A DNA stretch of 26,813 nucleotides from a virus. Each line of letters begins with the position of its first letter. The first letter of the stretch is position 1. The stretch is from IMG/VR virus record IMGVR_UViG_3300020055_000128, positions 1 through 26,813 of that record; one strand, given 5' to 3'. The translations under genes and the position numbers were made by a program. Below are positions 15,570-23,101 of this stretch, in pieces. The notes beneath the pieces are model-generated. The model was not told the origin of the DNA, did not search any database, and saw only the letters and a list, made by a program, of their open reading frames with translations.

Positions 15570-18396
15570 TATTTGCCCATGACATTTCTATAACGCGTTG
15601 AGTGGGTAAGTCTAGTTTTGTACCGCGCCCCAACCTAATTCTAGTAGATTTACCACGTAAATGCTGTTTTATAAGCTCTACTATACCGTCGTAGTGATGC
15701 CCTTTCTGCACACACCAATCTTTAAGTACGCTTGGCCTAACATAAAACTTACCTACATCGTACTCGTGCCTACCAACCCATTTATATACAGGCGTAGAAT
15801 CGGGGGTAACTATGTGTTGCATTTCTTCATCTAGCAAAGCATTACCCTTTACACGTAGTATATTCCTAACATGATCGGCGTAAAACTGGGCTATTACTTC
15901 TTCCACATCTAAAGTCATATCATCCAAACCGGCACGAGACATAGCCAGTTTATTTACTATCCAGTCATATAGCGCATCTAAGTCCCAATCTATTAGGTCT
16001 AACTTTTTAGCAATAAGTAACCCTGTGTACACGGTAGCGCCTTGTGCTGACCAATGCCTATGCTGTGCTTCTAGTTGTGCATCTTCAGTTATCTTAGTGC
16101 GTATATCGTTTACTAATAACTCAGTAGTTTTATAGTTCTTTATGATCTTCTGTATGAATACTTCTCCGGCATGCCCGTAGTGATTTTCCAAGTCTTGGTT
16201 AAGCGTAAAACTTAACTTAGCGCCTTCAGTTCCAAACAATCTTTTGTGTACCAATGTCTCCAATACGCGTCCTGCTTCACCTTTCGGTAGCTCTCTATGT
16301 TTACTAATTACTTCCAAAAGACTAACGTTGCCGTTTGTACCGCAGTTTAGACTCCATTCTTCGCCTCTGTACCGTTCTTGGTTATTGCCTGTGTTCGACA
16401 ACCTGTTGCGCTGTACGCCGTCAGATACGGAATAGGCAAACTCACTGGCTTTGTCTGGGGGGTAGTTTGTAACTTCGTCTACATACAGCACTATGTTTTT
16501 ATATATCTCAGCCCTGTTCCAAGCTGAGTTGGGTGTATCCTTACCCTTCAAAACAAGCTGTTTGTGGTTACCCCAAACCGAAGCCCCACCTAACATACCG
16601 GTAGTCTTACCGCGACCTGTTTCACTACTTAGAGCATGGAATATACACCCTGCTATACTCGGTATCATTTCCATCAAAGGCGATCCGAAACTAAGCCCCA
16701 TCATGTACTGATGCTCTTCAAACCCCGGCTTGTTGTAAAACTTAACTACTTTCTTCCAACCCTCTAACGTGCCTTTCTTACCAAAGTGCGGGAAGTATTG
16801 CGACGTTCTACTACCTGCGGGATTCTTTTCTACGCGGTCAGCAAATATCTCCCTATCCCCTACCACAAAAGATTTATGGTCTGGTGTCCACCCAAACTGA
16901 GTGCGGACGTGCGTAACGTCTTGTGTAGCTTTAAGTTTTTCGACCCATTTAATCATATAGCTTTGTATATCCGTTCCGGTTCTCTGCGGTACAATTATGT
17001 CGTTTAGGGCTAGTATCTTATTAAACTGTTCTTTATTGGTGAGTTGCGTAGCTTTAATTATGAATCTATGTAGTCCTTCTCGTGCCGTATGGTGTGCTAC
17101 TTCATAGCATGGGCCACCCTCTGGCCCCGGTTCGTACATACGTTTAGTTAGGTACAGATCATGTATGTATATAGTTTCTGTATCGGTGTTTCCATCCTTG
17201 TCTCTTGTGTATCTACCTATACCACCTGAAGGGTTCAATCTAAAGTACGGCTCTGGGTATTCTGGGATGTCTACTTTAGTAGTTACTACTTCTTGCTCTA
17301 CTGTTTCTTCCCCTTCAGCTAAAGGTTCTACTTTTTCTACAACCTCTACGGTATTAGATTCGGCTTCCCTCAACTCCATACATAGAGAAATAGGAGACTT
17401 TATTTTGTTCCTATGTGGACAGCCCTTGCACCCTTCAGGATTACTAACTGTAAACGTACTACAGTGGTGTGGAGCGTTTATAGATGCAGCGGTCTTTTCT
17501 GTTTCTTCCGCACTGTACCCATCGTAATTGCAAGATATAGCGTGTATGGCATGCTCACTGTCATCGCAATGCTTGGCAATAGATAGCAAATTAAGCCATA
17601 ACGGATACTCGACCTCGTTGGGTTCTAGCAACGCGTCTCTGAATTGCTTACAGCCCCCGCCGTTAAGTGATGACTTTAGTAGTTTTGTAAATGTCTTTTT
17701 GTGCGTTTCACCGATTATGTTGCGCATATCCTCGTCGGCTACAGCAGTAAACTCTTGAGGGTATGTAACTGGTATCAATGACTCTGGTAACTTCTCGACA
17801 AACGTATCTAAGTCAAACACGCTGTCTTCTTTAAATATCATAATCCGTACGTCGGAGGCAGGATCGGATTTAAAGTTATGCGTATTCGGGACGCGTAGTA
17901 TTCGAGCAGCGTCAGCAGTAACAACAGGGTCTGCTTCTAAACCAAACTCTACACAGGCGGACTTCAAGCGCTCCGCTACAGGTAGCCATTCAGCTTTGGG
18001 GTAGGAGTGGGTCAACGCCCAATATACATGTATACCACGCCCAGAATTAACTATGCTAGTAGGTTCTGGTAACGAGTATTCTTGGCAAAATCCAAGGAGT
18101 GCGGTAAGCGCTTCGCCCTGTGTACTGTAGGGTTTGTCTGCACCACAATCTAAATCTAAGAACAACGCCTTCATGTGAAGTACGTTGTCTGCCTTACGTG
18201 TTGTGTCTTTCTCAAACGTACCTAATGCAAAGTACGTGTCGTGTCCGTTAGCGTCTAGTGTAGTGGCTTTTTCTGTAATTGCTTCTATTGAATCGTAAAA
18301 TTGTTGATGTGTTATTTTTTTGTTTTTTATGCCTACCAGACAGTAATGCCCTTCTCCGCTTAATATAGCGTCAAAGAATTTTCTTGTATTATCCAT
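15547..18396 (-). CDS. Replicative primase-helicase (AEP primase fused to DUF927-type ATPase)
   Basis: This 949-residue protein should make primers and unwind the fork. The N-terminal archaeo-eukaryotic primase-type domain shows the metal pair Asp81/Asp83 (LFLDLDCG), the SGRGIHVYW motif with His123, and Asp162 with Arg165 and Arg168 (ADAARILRVPNTHN). A Cys cluster (CKGCPHRNKIKSPISL) lies between the domains and may bind zinc. The C-terminal ATPase has Walker A GRGKTT with Lys597 and Walker B IVLYVDE, plus AGCIFHALSSETGRGKTT and VSDGVQRNRLSNTG of DUF927-like helicases. The ribosome site is weak. Its start lies 56 bases beyond the SSB-like gene, past a hairpin. Confidence 0.85.
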   Translation of the reverse strand: MDNTRKFFDAILSGEGHYCLVGIKNKKITHQQFYDSIEAITEKATTLDANGHDTYFALGTFEKDTTRKADNVLHMKALFLDLDCGADKPYSTQGEALTALLGFCQEYSLPEPTSIVNSGRGIHVYWALTHSYPKAEWLPVAERLKSACVEFGLEADPVVTADAARILRVPNTHNFKSDPASDVRIMIFKEDSVFDLDTFVEKLPESLIPVTYPQEFTAVADEDMRNIIGETHKKTFTKLLKSSLNGGGCKQFRDALLEPNEVEYPLWLNLLSIAKHCDDSEHAIHAISCNYDGYSAEETEKTAASINAPHHCSTFTVSNPEGCKGCPHRNKIKSPISLCMELREAESNTVEVVEKVEPLAEGEETVEQEVVTTKVDIPEYPEPYFRLNPSGGIGRYTRDKDGNTDTETIYIHDLYLTKRMYEPGPEGGPCYEVAHHTAREGLHRFIIKATQLTNKEQFNKILALNDIIVPQRTGTDIQSYMIKWVEKLKATQDVTHVRTQFGWTPDHKSFVVGDREIFADRVEKNPAGSRTSQYFPHFGKKGTLEGWKKVVKFYNKPGFEEHQYMMGLSFGSPLMEMIPSIAGCIFHALSSETGRGKTTGMLGGASVWGNHKQLVLKGKDTPNSAWNRAEIYKNIVLYVDEVTNYPPDKASEFAYSVSDGVQRNRLSNTGNNQERYRGEEWSLNCGTNGNVSLLEVISKHRELPKGEAGRVLETLVHKRLFGTEGAKLSFTLNQDLENHYGHAGEVFIQKIIKNYKTTELLVNDIRTKITEDAQLEAQHRHWSAQGATVYTGLLIAKKLDLIDWDLDALYDWIVNKLAMSRAGLDDMTLDVEEVIAQFYADHVRNILRVKGNALLDEEMQHIVTPDSTPVYKWVGRHEYDVGKFYVRPSVLKDWCVQKGHHYDGIVELIKQHLRGKSTRIRLGRGTKLDLPTQRVIEMSWANNDKRSNN

Positions 18397-18420
18397 TTTC
18401 TGACCATATAAAAGAGAAAC

Positions 18421-18443
18421 ACGGGCACCACTAGGATGCCCGT
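18421..18443 (-). terminator. Hairpin between SSB-like and primase genes, possible attenuator
   Basis: On the - strand a perfect seven-pair stem (ACGGGCA and TGCCCGT, loop of nine bases) lies right after the SSB-like stop and is followed by GTTTCTCTTTTAT. The stem is GC-rich but the T run is broken, so it may terminate partially or act as an RNA-processing or stability element. Either would let the phage make more SSB-like protein than primase. Confidence 0.55.
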
Positions 18444-18452
18444 ATCATTGGT

Positions 18453-19373
18453 TTAATCATCAAACTCGTCCAATAAACTGGCAAGATCAGCTTTTTCCGG
18501 CGGTGTGTCTTTGCTCTTTTTAGCTTTCTTGACAGTTGGTTCTTTGACAGGTTCATCGGCTTCAGCTTTTTGTTCCTCCGATGCCGGAGGTAGACTGGCA
18601 ACTTTATCATTAGTTAATTGCTCTGTTCCAGTATCTTCTTTCGGTTTTACTGTCAAAGCTACTAATTTATCAGTTTCCGGGTTCTTCTGAGTCTCGATTA
18701 CTAACTGTAGTTCTTCTTTAGATATAGGACGCTCTGGCTTGAATAGCAGTTTTGGTGTACTGCTATCTGTATCAAAACGTATCTCTGTAACTATAGAAGC
18801 CACCATAGCCCCTTGACCCGCAAGGAGTTTTGCATAAGCCTGTAAGCCCATCTTCTTCCCATCGTTACCGAATAGGCTAGTAGCGGGTAGGTTCAGCAAG
18901 TAGAGTTCGTTGCTACGTACGGTGCCGTCTTGGTCAGCTAGAAGCACAGCAATACGTTGTTTGAATCTACACGCACGGCTTTCACCCATACCGGAGCCTT
19001 TGATGTTCTGCTTACAGTCAAAGCAAGTAGTAGACTGCCTATCAGTAGCCACTACATCTTCAGAAGGCGTACCGGTATTAGTATCGGCAGACCAGCACGT
19101 TGGGGGGTTATTTTGCCCTGCAACAAACTGCCCTTCGTAATACTCCCTTGAGATAGGTGCGGTCTTTACTATGATAGCTTTTAGGCTACGATCCTCTAAT
19201 TCCGCTATCTCCTTACCGTTCACTACCTTACGGAAAACACCCCCGCGAATGCTTAGGCGTTTGATACCGCTACTCCCGCTACCAGCACCAGTATTTTCTT
19301 CTGGCTGTAGCTGTGCTAGTAGCTCTTTGTAGTCATCCGGCATATTCTCGAACAGAGTTACATTGGTACTCAT
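18453..19373 (-). CDS. Probable single-stranded DNA-binding protein
   Basis: This protein has 306 residues. The N-terminal core is beta-rich (IKRLSIRGGVFRKVVNG, then LKAIIVKTAPISREYY). A Cys set (PTCWSAD, STTCFDCKQN, RACRF) could bind zinc, as in the T4 SSB gp32. After residue about 235 comes a Lys/Glu/Pro-rich linker, and the chain ends in an acidic tail, LASLLDEFDD, as in bacterial SSB and phage SSBs whose tails recruit replication partners. Placement just ahead of primase-helicase fits. No exact family is recognised, so the assignment rests on architecture and context. The start overlaps the stop of the HTH gene by four bases. Confidence 0.6.
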   Translation of the reverse strand: MSTNVTLFENMPDDYKELLAQLQPEENTGAGSGSSGIKRLSIRGGVFRKVVNGKEIAELEDRSLKAIIVKTAPISREYYEGQFVAGQNNPPTCWSADTNTGTPSEDVVATDRQSTTCFDCKQNIKGSGMGESRACRFKQRIAVLLADQDGTVRSNELYLLNLPATSLFGNDGKKMGLQAYAKLLAGQGAMVASIVTEIRFDTDSSTPKLLFKPERPISKEELQLVIETQKNPETDKLVALTVKPKEDTGTEQLTNDKVASLPPASEEQKAEADEPVKEPTVKKAKKSKDTPPEKADLASLLDEFDD

Positions 19374-19675
19374 ATATCTTCATCCTCGCTAAAATCTAGT
19401 TCTAATTGTTCTGGTTCATTGCTGTCTTCTTCGGCGAATAACTCGTCCTCGTAAGTGCTTACAATGTCTTCTATACTGGCGTTGGCTGTCTCTGCGGGTG
19501 CAGAATCACCCCGTAAGTTAGCCACTACCGTGGGTATATTGAATCGGTATGTGCTACCAATCTTTATATACCCGGCTTTTGCGATAAGACCTTTCTGCAC
19601 CCAACTGCGTACAGTGCTAACTTTTACGCTTAGGTGTTTCGCTAGGTCATCTATAGGGACGTACGCGTCACTCAT
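19370..19675 (-). CDS. Small HTH DNA-binding protein with acidic tail
   Basis: This protein has 101 residues. Residues 5-30 form a MerR/excisionase-like helix-turn-helix (VPIDDLAKHLSVKVSTVRSW, then VQKGLIAKAG), followed by a small wing (IKIGSTYRFNIPTVVANL). The remaining 45 residues are strongly acidic and end LELDFSEDEDI. Such HTH proteins may act as regulators, excisionases or origin-recognition factors. Its place between Gam-like and SSB-like genes, with four-base overlaps on both sides, favours a replication or recombination role over a stand-alone repressor. Confidence 0.75.
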   Translation of the reverse strand: MSDAYVPIDDLAKHLSVKVSTVRSWVQKGLIAKAGYIKIGSTYRFNIPTVVANLRGDSAPAETANASIEDIVSTYEDELFAEEDSNEPEQLELDFSEDEDI

Positions 19676-20073
19676 TTTTTCCTCCTAACAGTAACGGTGT
19701 ATTCGCTATCGACGTTCAATCCCGGCGGTAGCAAATCTGGGTTTTCCTCAAGAAAGACGCGCATATTACCCTGATGGATACGCTTCTCCATTAAGTCTAC
19801 GGCATTGTTATCAATGATAAACTGACCCATAGCCTCCCAATCACCAGTCCAGTATTTGGTCTTGGTAGAACGGTAGAACGTGCCATGCTCAGTACGCACA
19901 GACTCGACATTATTTTCTTTACAATGCTCCAGTAGCGCGTCGCTTATCACTTTTAACTTAGTGTCAAGTTCAGCCAGTTTGTCGTTTAACTCACTGGTGA
20001 TTTGTGCTTTTTTGTCACGTATTTTCAAGTATACATCGACAATACGATCAAGGTCTGGTTTAGTATCAGACAT
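19672..20073 (-). CDS. Gam-like nuclease inhibitor (tentative)
   Basis: This protein has 133 residues. The N-terminal half is a long helix of coiled-coil type (KIRDKKAQITSELNDKLAEL). The C-terminal half has HGTFYRSTKTKYW, DWEAMGQFIIDNN, LEENPDLLPPGLNVDSEYTV and a basic end. The order of coiled coil, a G-x-F/W-R strand, helices and a final strand recalls Mu Gam-type proteins, which bind duplex DNA ends and block host exonucleases. The sequence match is not strong enough to be certain. It is first behind the promoter at 20107-20135, with AGAGG upstream of its ATG, and is coupled to the HTH gene. Confidence 0.55.
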   Translation of the reverse strand: MSDTKPDLDRIVDVYLKIRDKKAQITSELNDKLAELDTKLKVISDALLEHCKENNVESVRTEHGTFYRSTKTKYWTGDWEAMGQFIIDNNAVDLMEKRIHQGNMRVFLEENPDLLPPGLNVDSEYTVTVRRKK

Positions 20074-20106
20074 TTCATCATCCTCTTGGTTTATTATGTT
20101 TTGTGT

Positions 20107-20135
20107 AATATAGTGCTTTATATTTTATGTTTCAA
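20107..20135 (-). promoter_or_regulatory. Sigma70-like promoter for the Gam-HTH-SSB-primase group
   Basis: Read on the - strand: TTGAAA, a 17-bp AT-rich spacer, then TATATT. The -35 lies in the last codons of the SNF2 gene and the -10 in the 51-bp gap before the Gam-like ATG at 20073. Five of six bases match consensus at each box, with optimal spacing. It would allow the second half of the replication operon to be transcribed separately. Confidence 0.6.
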
Positions 20136-21666
20136 GTATTTCGTTGTACAAATCTATTATTTTTGTATGTATATCTATTCTGCCATCTAGGAGGCTGTAA
20201 ATTCGTTTCTCAGCAGCGGAGCCTTGTAATTGAACAACGGTGCAGGGGTGTTTCTGACCTGACCTGTGAACGCGAGCATTGGCCTGTGCGTATGTCTCTA
20301 GTGACGATACCGGCCCCCACCACACTATCGTGTTTGCAGCTGTCAAAGTAACTCCATGCGCAGCAGCTTGTGGTTGTATTATGAGAACGCGTGGGTCTTC
20401 CCCTTCTTGAAAACGCTTGAATATCTCGGTTCGTTTCGGTGCGGATACATCACCACGGATTATGTCGCTAGTAATACCGTCGTTAGTCAGCTTTTCTTTA
20501 AGTAAATCAATGACATGCTTGAACGGTACAAATATCAAGACCTTCTGACTGGACTCGTCTATGACTTCACGTAAGACTTTGTATCGGTTCTTTATGTCGA
20601 ATTGCACTGTGTCTCCGGTGTCGGTATAAACAGCACCACAGGATATTTGTAGTAACTTGTTCATATTAACCGCCGCGTTTGCCGCCGTTATCTGCTCTCC
20701 TGCGGCTACCGAGATCATTTCTTTCTTCAGTTCGTTGTAGTATTTCTTCTGTTGAGCTGTTAGTTCTACCTCACGTTTGGTGTATGTCATTTCTGGTAGG
20801 TCTAAGCATTGCTCTTTCGTGTACCGTATAGCCGGTTGTAGGGCGTTAAATACCACATCCACAGCGTTTGGTTTCGGCACCCATTTAAACTGCGTAACCT
20901 TGTACATAACCATCTCGCGGAATGCACCAAAGAATCTGGGTACTGCCTTTGGATTGACTAGCTTTGCTAACCCGTACGCGTCTACAGGAGACTGAGCAGC
21001 TGGGGTTCCGGTCATCATCCAGAGCCACGTTTCGGGAGTCAGTAGTGAGTTAAGTACCTTCCATCGTTTAGAGTTTGCGTTCTTGTAGTGAGTAGCTTCG
21101 TCTACGATTATTAGGTCAAACCCACCATTTGCTATCTCTTCTTTTACAATCTCTACGCCGTCGTAGTTTATGATTACGTATTCTGCTCCGCTGTTTATTA
21201 TCTCTTGGCGTTTCTTACGTGCCCCATACGCTATGTCTACAGTACGGTGCATGGCAAAGTTAAACAGATCGTTACGCCATGCCGAATCCATAATCGACAA
21301 TGGGCATATAATCAGGACTCGATTGATAGTTCCTTCTTTTAATAGAAAGTCAGATGCCCAGATAGCCGAGCCTGTTTTCCCAGTGCCCTGTTCGTTGAAA
21401 CAAAAAGCCCTGCGGTTCATGGTAAGAAAAGAAGCTGTCGTGCGTTGATGGTCAAAGGGTTCGTACTTACCAACCCAATCATACTTGCCTAGTATGGGAG
21501 ACGGCACATTGCGGATGTTCAGGTTGTGAAGGACTCTGGACTCGTCTACACCCCACTTGACAAGCACATCGTTACCACCCAAATGCTTGCTGTTAGGTAT
21601 AGCTGTCGTTATCTTTTGAGGGTCACGTACGTGTAAAAGTAAACCCCTGTTATCTACTACTCTCAT
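20125..21666 (-). CDS. SNF2-family DNA helicase/translocase
   Basis: This 513-residue superfamily 2 ATPase has both RecA-like lobes. Motif I is NEQGTGKTG with Lys97; motif II is IIVDEATH with Asp189/Glu190; motif III is MMTGTPAA; motif VI is QANARVHRSGQ. Motif Ia (VLIICPLSIMDSAWRNDL) is also clear. SNF2 proteins translocate on duplex DNA and remodel bound proteins. Phage versions are common beside polymerase and recombination genes and probably serve replication or recombination. Its ATG overlaps the stop of the small PD-(D/E)XK gene (ATGA). Confidence 0.9.
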   Translation of the reverse strand: MRVVDNRGLLLHVRDPQKITTAIPNSKHLGGNDVLVKWGVDESRVLHNLNIRNVPSPILGKYDWVGKYEPFDHQRTTASFLTMNRRAFCFNEQGTGKTGSAIWASDFLLKEGTINRVLIICPLSIMDSAWRNDLFNFAMHRTVDIAYGARKKRQEIINSGAEYVIINYDGVEIVKEEIANGGFDLIIVDEATHYKNANSKRWKVLNSLLTPETWLWMMTGTPAAQSPVDAYGLAKLVNPKAVPRFFGAFREMVMYKVTQFKWVPKPNAVDVVFNALQPAIRYTKEQCLDLPEMTYTKREVELTAQQKKYYNELKKEMISVAAGEQITAANAAVNMNKLLQISCGAVYTDTGDTVQFDIKNRYKVLREVIDESSQKVLIFVPFKHVIDLLKEKLTNDGITSDIIRGDVSAPKRTEIFKRFQEGEDPRVLIIQPQAAAHGVTLTAANTIVWWGPVSSLETYAQANARVHRSGQKHPCTVVQLQGSAAEKRIYSLLDGRIDIHTKIIDLYNEILET

Positions 21667-22076
21667 ATCTCTCTAAACTCATTCATAGGGATGTAGATAC
21701 AATCCTCTACATCAAGTGGGTTATTTCTGTCACGCCTACCACCTTTTGCGGTAGGGTATTCAGACTTTAGTTTTGTCGCATAAATACCATCCGTAAATCC
21801 TACGAAAAGTAATGCGGGTATGTTTTGAGAAGTAGATATGTCGATTAGATTGCTGTGCTTGTTGGCACTTAGCATGTAAGTAGGGTACTTGTTATGGGCG
21901 TTATTGCGTTTCTTTACTTCGACAACTGCCCCACGGGACTCGTCCTCGTACAGTAAATACCCATCTGCGTAAGATAACTGCTCACATGGCTCTACCTTAC
22001 AGTTATACTTTCTAGTTACAGTGCCAAATATGGCTGATTCGTTTGCACGATCAGCTTCCGTCTCGTATATCACCAT
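21663..22076 (-). CDS. Small PD-(D/E)XK-like nuclease
   Basis: This 137-residue protein has the motif spacing of PD-(D/E)XK nucleases: Glu13 in the first helix (ANESAIFG), Asp38 (YADGYLL), then Glu53-x-Lys55 (AVVEVKKRN) after 14 residues. A later stretch reads ALLFVGFTDGIY. Phage proteins of this size include Holliday-junction resolvases and VRR-type nucleases. The specific activity cannot be told from the sequence, and the family call is inferred from motif spacing. An AGGTAGAG site precedes the ATG. Confidence 0.6.
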   Translation of the reverse strand: MVIYETEADRANESAIFGTVTRKYNCKVEPCEQLSYADGYLLYEDESRGAVVEVKKRNNAHNKYPTYMLSANKHSNLIDISTSQNIPALLFVGFTDGIYATKLKSEYPTAKGGRRDRNNPLDVEDCIYIPMNEFREI

Positions 22077-22088
22077 TCTCTACCTAAA

Positions 22089-22415
22089 CTACTTTTTAGT
22101 AGTCTTTTTCTTACGTTCGCGCTTGCTAGTTTCTGAAACTAATTTACCTTGCGAATTCCTACGGAAAGACCGATTCTTAGACTTACTCTGTATCTTTACA
22201 CCATCAGAGTTCTTACCGCCTTTACTTAGCGCTCTCTTGTGTGATACGTCCTTGCCTTCGCGTTTATCAGCTTTACCGTTTTTGTTCTTGTCTGCGCCTT
22301 CTTTATCTATTTTACGTCGGGCGCGTTGTCTTTCCATACGATCAGCATGCTCACCACGTTTTTTCTGCTGTTCGTATTCTTTCTTATATGGTCGTTTCTT
22401 TTTGGTATACGGCAT
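22089..22415 (-). CDS. Highly basic phage protein related to HNH nucleases, probably degenerate
   Basis: This protein has 108 residues, very rich in Lys and Arg. The ATG at 22415 has GGGAGG five bases upstream; a GTG one codon earlier has poor spacing. The chain has a charged helical N-terminal half, then GKDVSHKRALSKGGKNSDGV and SKNRSFRRNSQGK. This aligns with the HNH core of phage nucleases (D-H-x-x-P-L-S-K-G-G-x-N-S, then N-R-S). Here the Asp before the histidine is Ser58 and the Pro is Ala; His59, Asn69 and Asn81 remain. It may be a DNA-binding protein that has lost or altered catalysis. Confidence 0.6.
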   Translation of the reverse strand: MPYTKKKRPYKKEYEQQKKRGEHADRMERQRARRKIDKEGADKNKNGKADKREGKDVSHKRALSKGGKNSDGVKIQSKSKNRSFRRNSQGKLVSETSKRERKKKTTKK

Positions 22416-23101
22416 CACCGCCTCCCATTATGTGGACATTCCAATACTATACAATGCGCACGACATAACCCTGTTGGGCGTGGGTTCCATACATCATTTT
22501 CGTACGCTTTCTCCATCTTACCGTACTCGGCTAACCATTTCTGCCATAACGTAGGTTCTTGATTTACTTCATATAAATCTTTCACAAACGCGTTACAGAC
22601 AACAAACAAAAGCCCTGCTTTTACGGTATGTATTTCTGGGAAGTGCTTGAAGATACATAACGCCATCAGTTCAAGCTGTCCCTTATCTGCATACTTAGCA
22701 GACTTACCTGTCTTGTAGTCTATAACCCTAGCCGTACCCGCTTCCCTGTCTAGTATGGCTAAGTCCACTACACCTCTAAACCACACGTTGTCATCGAAAA
22801 AGCCACAAGGATCGAGATTAGATGTAAGCCCCATCCTGTGTTCGCACAACTTCTCACCCTTCATACTAATTAGCTTATCTAATGCAGTCTGAGCATAGTC
22901 AAAGCGTGGGTCTAACTGTTCTACTACACCGCTAACATAATCTTCAGCAGCTTTGTGAAACTCGTTTCCATAAAGTATGGCTTCGGTATTGAAGTCTTCT
23001 TCGTAATCCTTAGCAACTTTAATGTGGTAATACTTCTTCGGGCACTGGTCAAAAGTTTTTATGCTACTGAAAGACCAAGCGGGTTTGTTTGGGGTTGCCA
23101 T
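22415..23101 (-). CDS. Cas4/RecB-like PD-(D/E)XK exonuclease with probable Fe-S cysteines
   Basis: This 228-residue protein has SFSSIKTFDQCPKKYY at the N terminus, the usual RecB/Cas4 opening with Cys20. The catalytic residues are Asp113 (GVVDLAIL), Asp128 and Lys130 (IDYKTGK), followed by GQLELMAL. Three cysteines near the C terminus (Cys213, Cys217, Cys222, ending ECPHNGRR) with Cys20 could hold a 4Fe-4S cluster as in Cas4 and AddB. The spacing (C-x3-C-x4-C) is not the classic Cas4 pattern. It probably processes DNA ends during replication or recombination. No CRISPR genes are nearby. Its first 43 bases overlap the polymerase gene. Confidence 0.85.
   Translation of the reverse strand: MATPNKPAWSFSSIKTFDQCPKKYYHIKVAKDYEEDFNTEAILYGNEFHKAAEDYVSGVVEQLDPRFDYAQTALDKLISMKGEKLCEHRMGLTSNLDPCGFFDDNVWFRGVVDLAILDREAGTARVIDYKTGKSAKYADKGQLELMALCIFKHFPEIHTVKAGLLFVVCNAFVKDLYEVNQEPTLWQKWLAEYGKMEKAYENDVWNPRPTGLCRAHCIVLECPHNGRR

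Noticed and set aside
22021-22554. 177-residue open frame on the + strand, Ser/Leu/Phe-rich
   Set aside because: It is antisense to the Lys-rich HNH-like gene and its neighbours; its composition is what the complement of Lys/Arg codons gives.
22415-23101. CRISPR-associated Cas4
   Set aside because: No cas1, cas2 or array is present; the gene is embedded in a phage replication operon, so Cas4-like describes the fold only.
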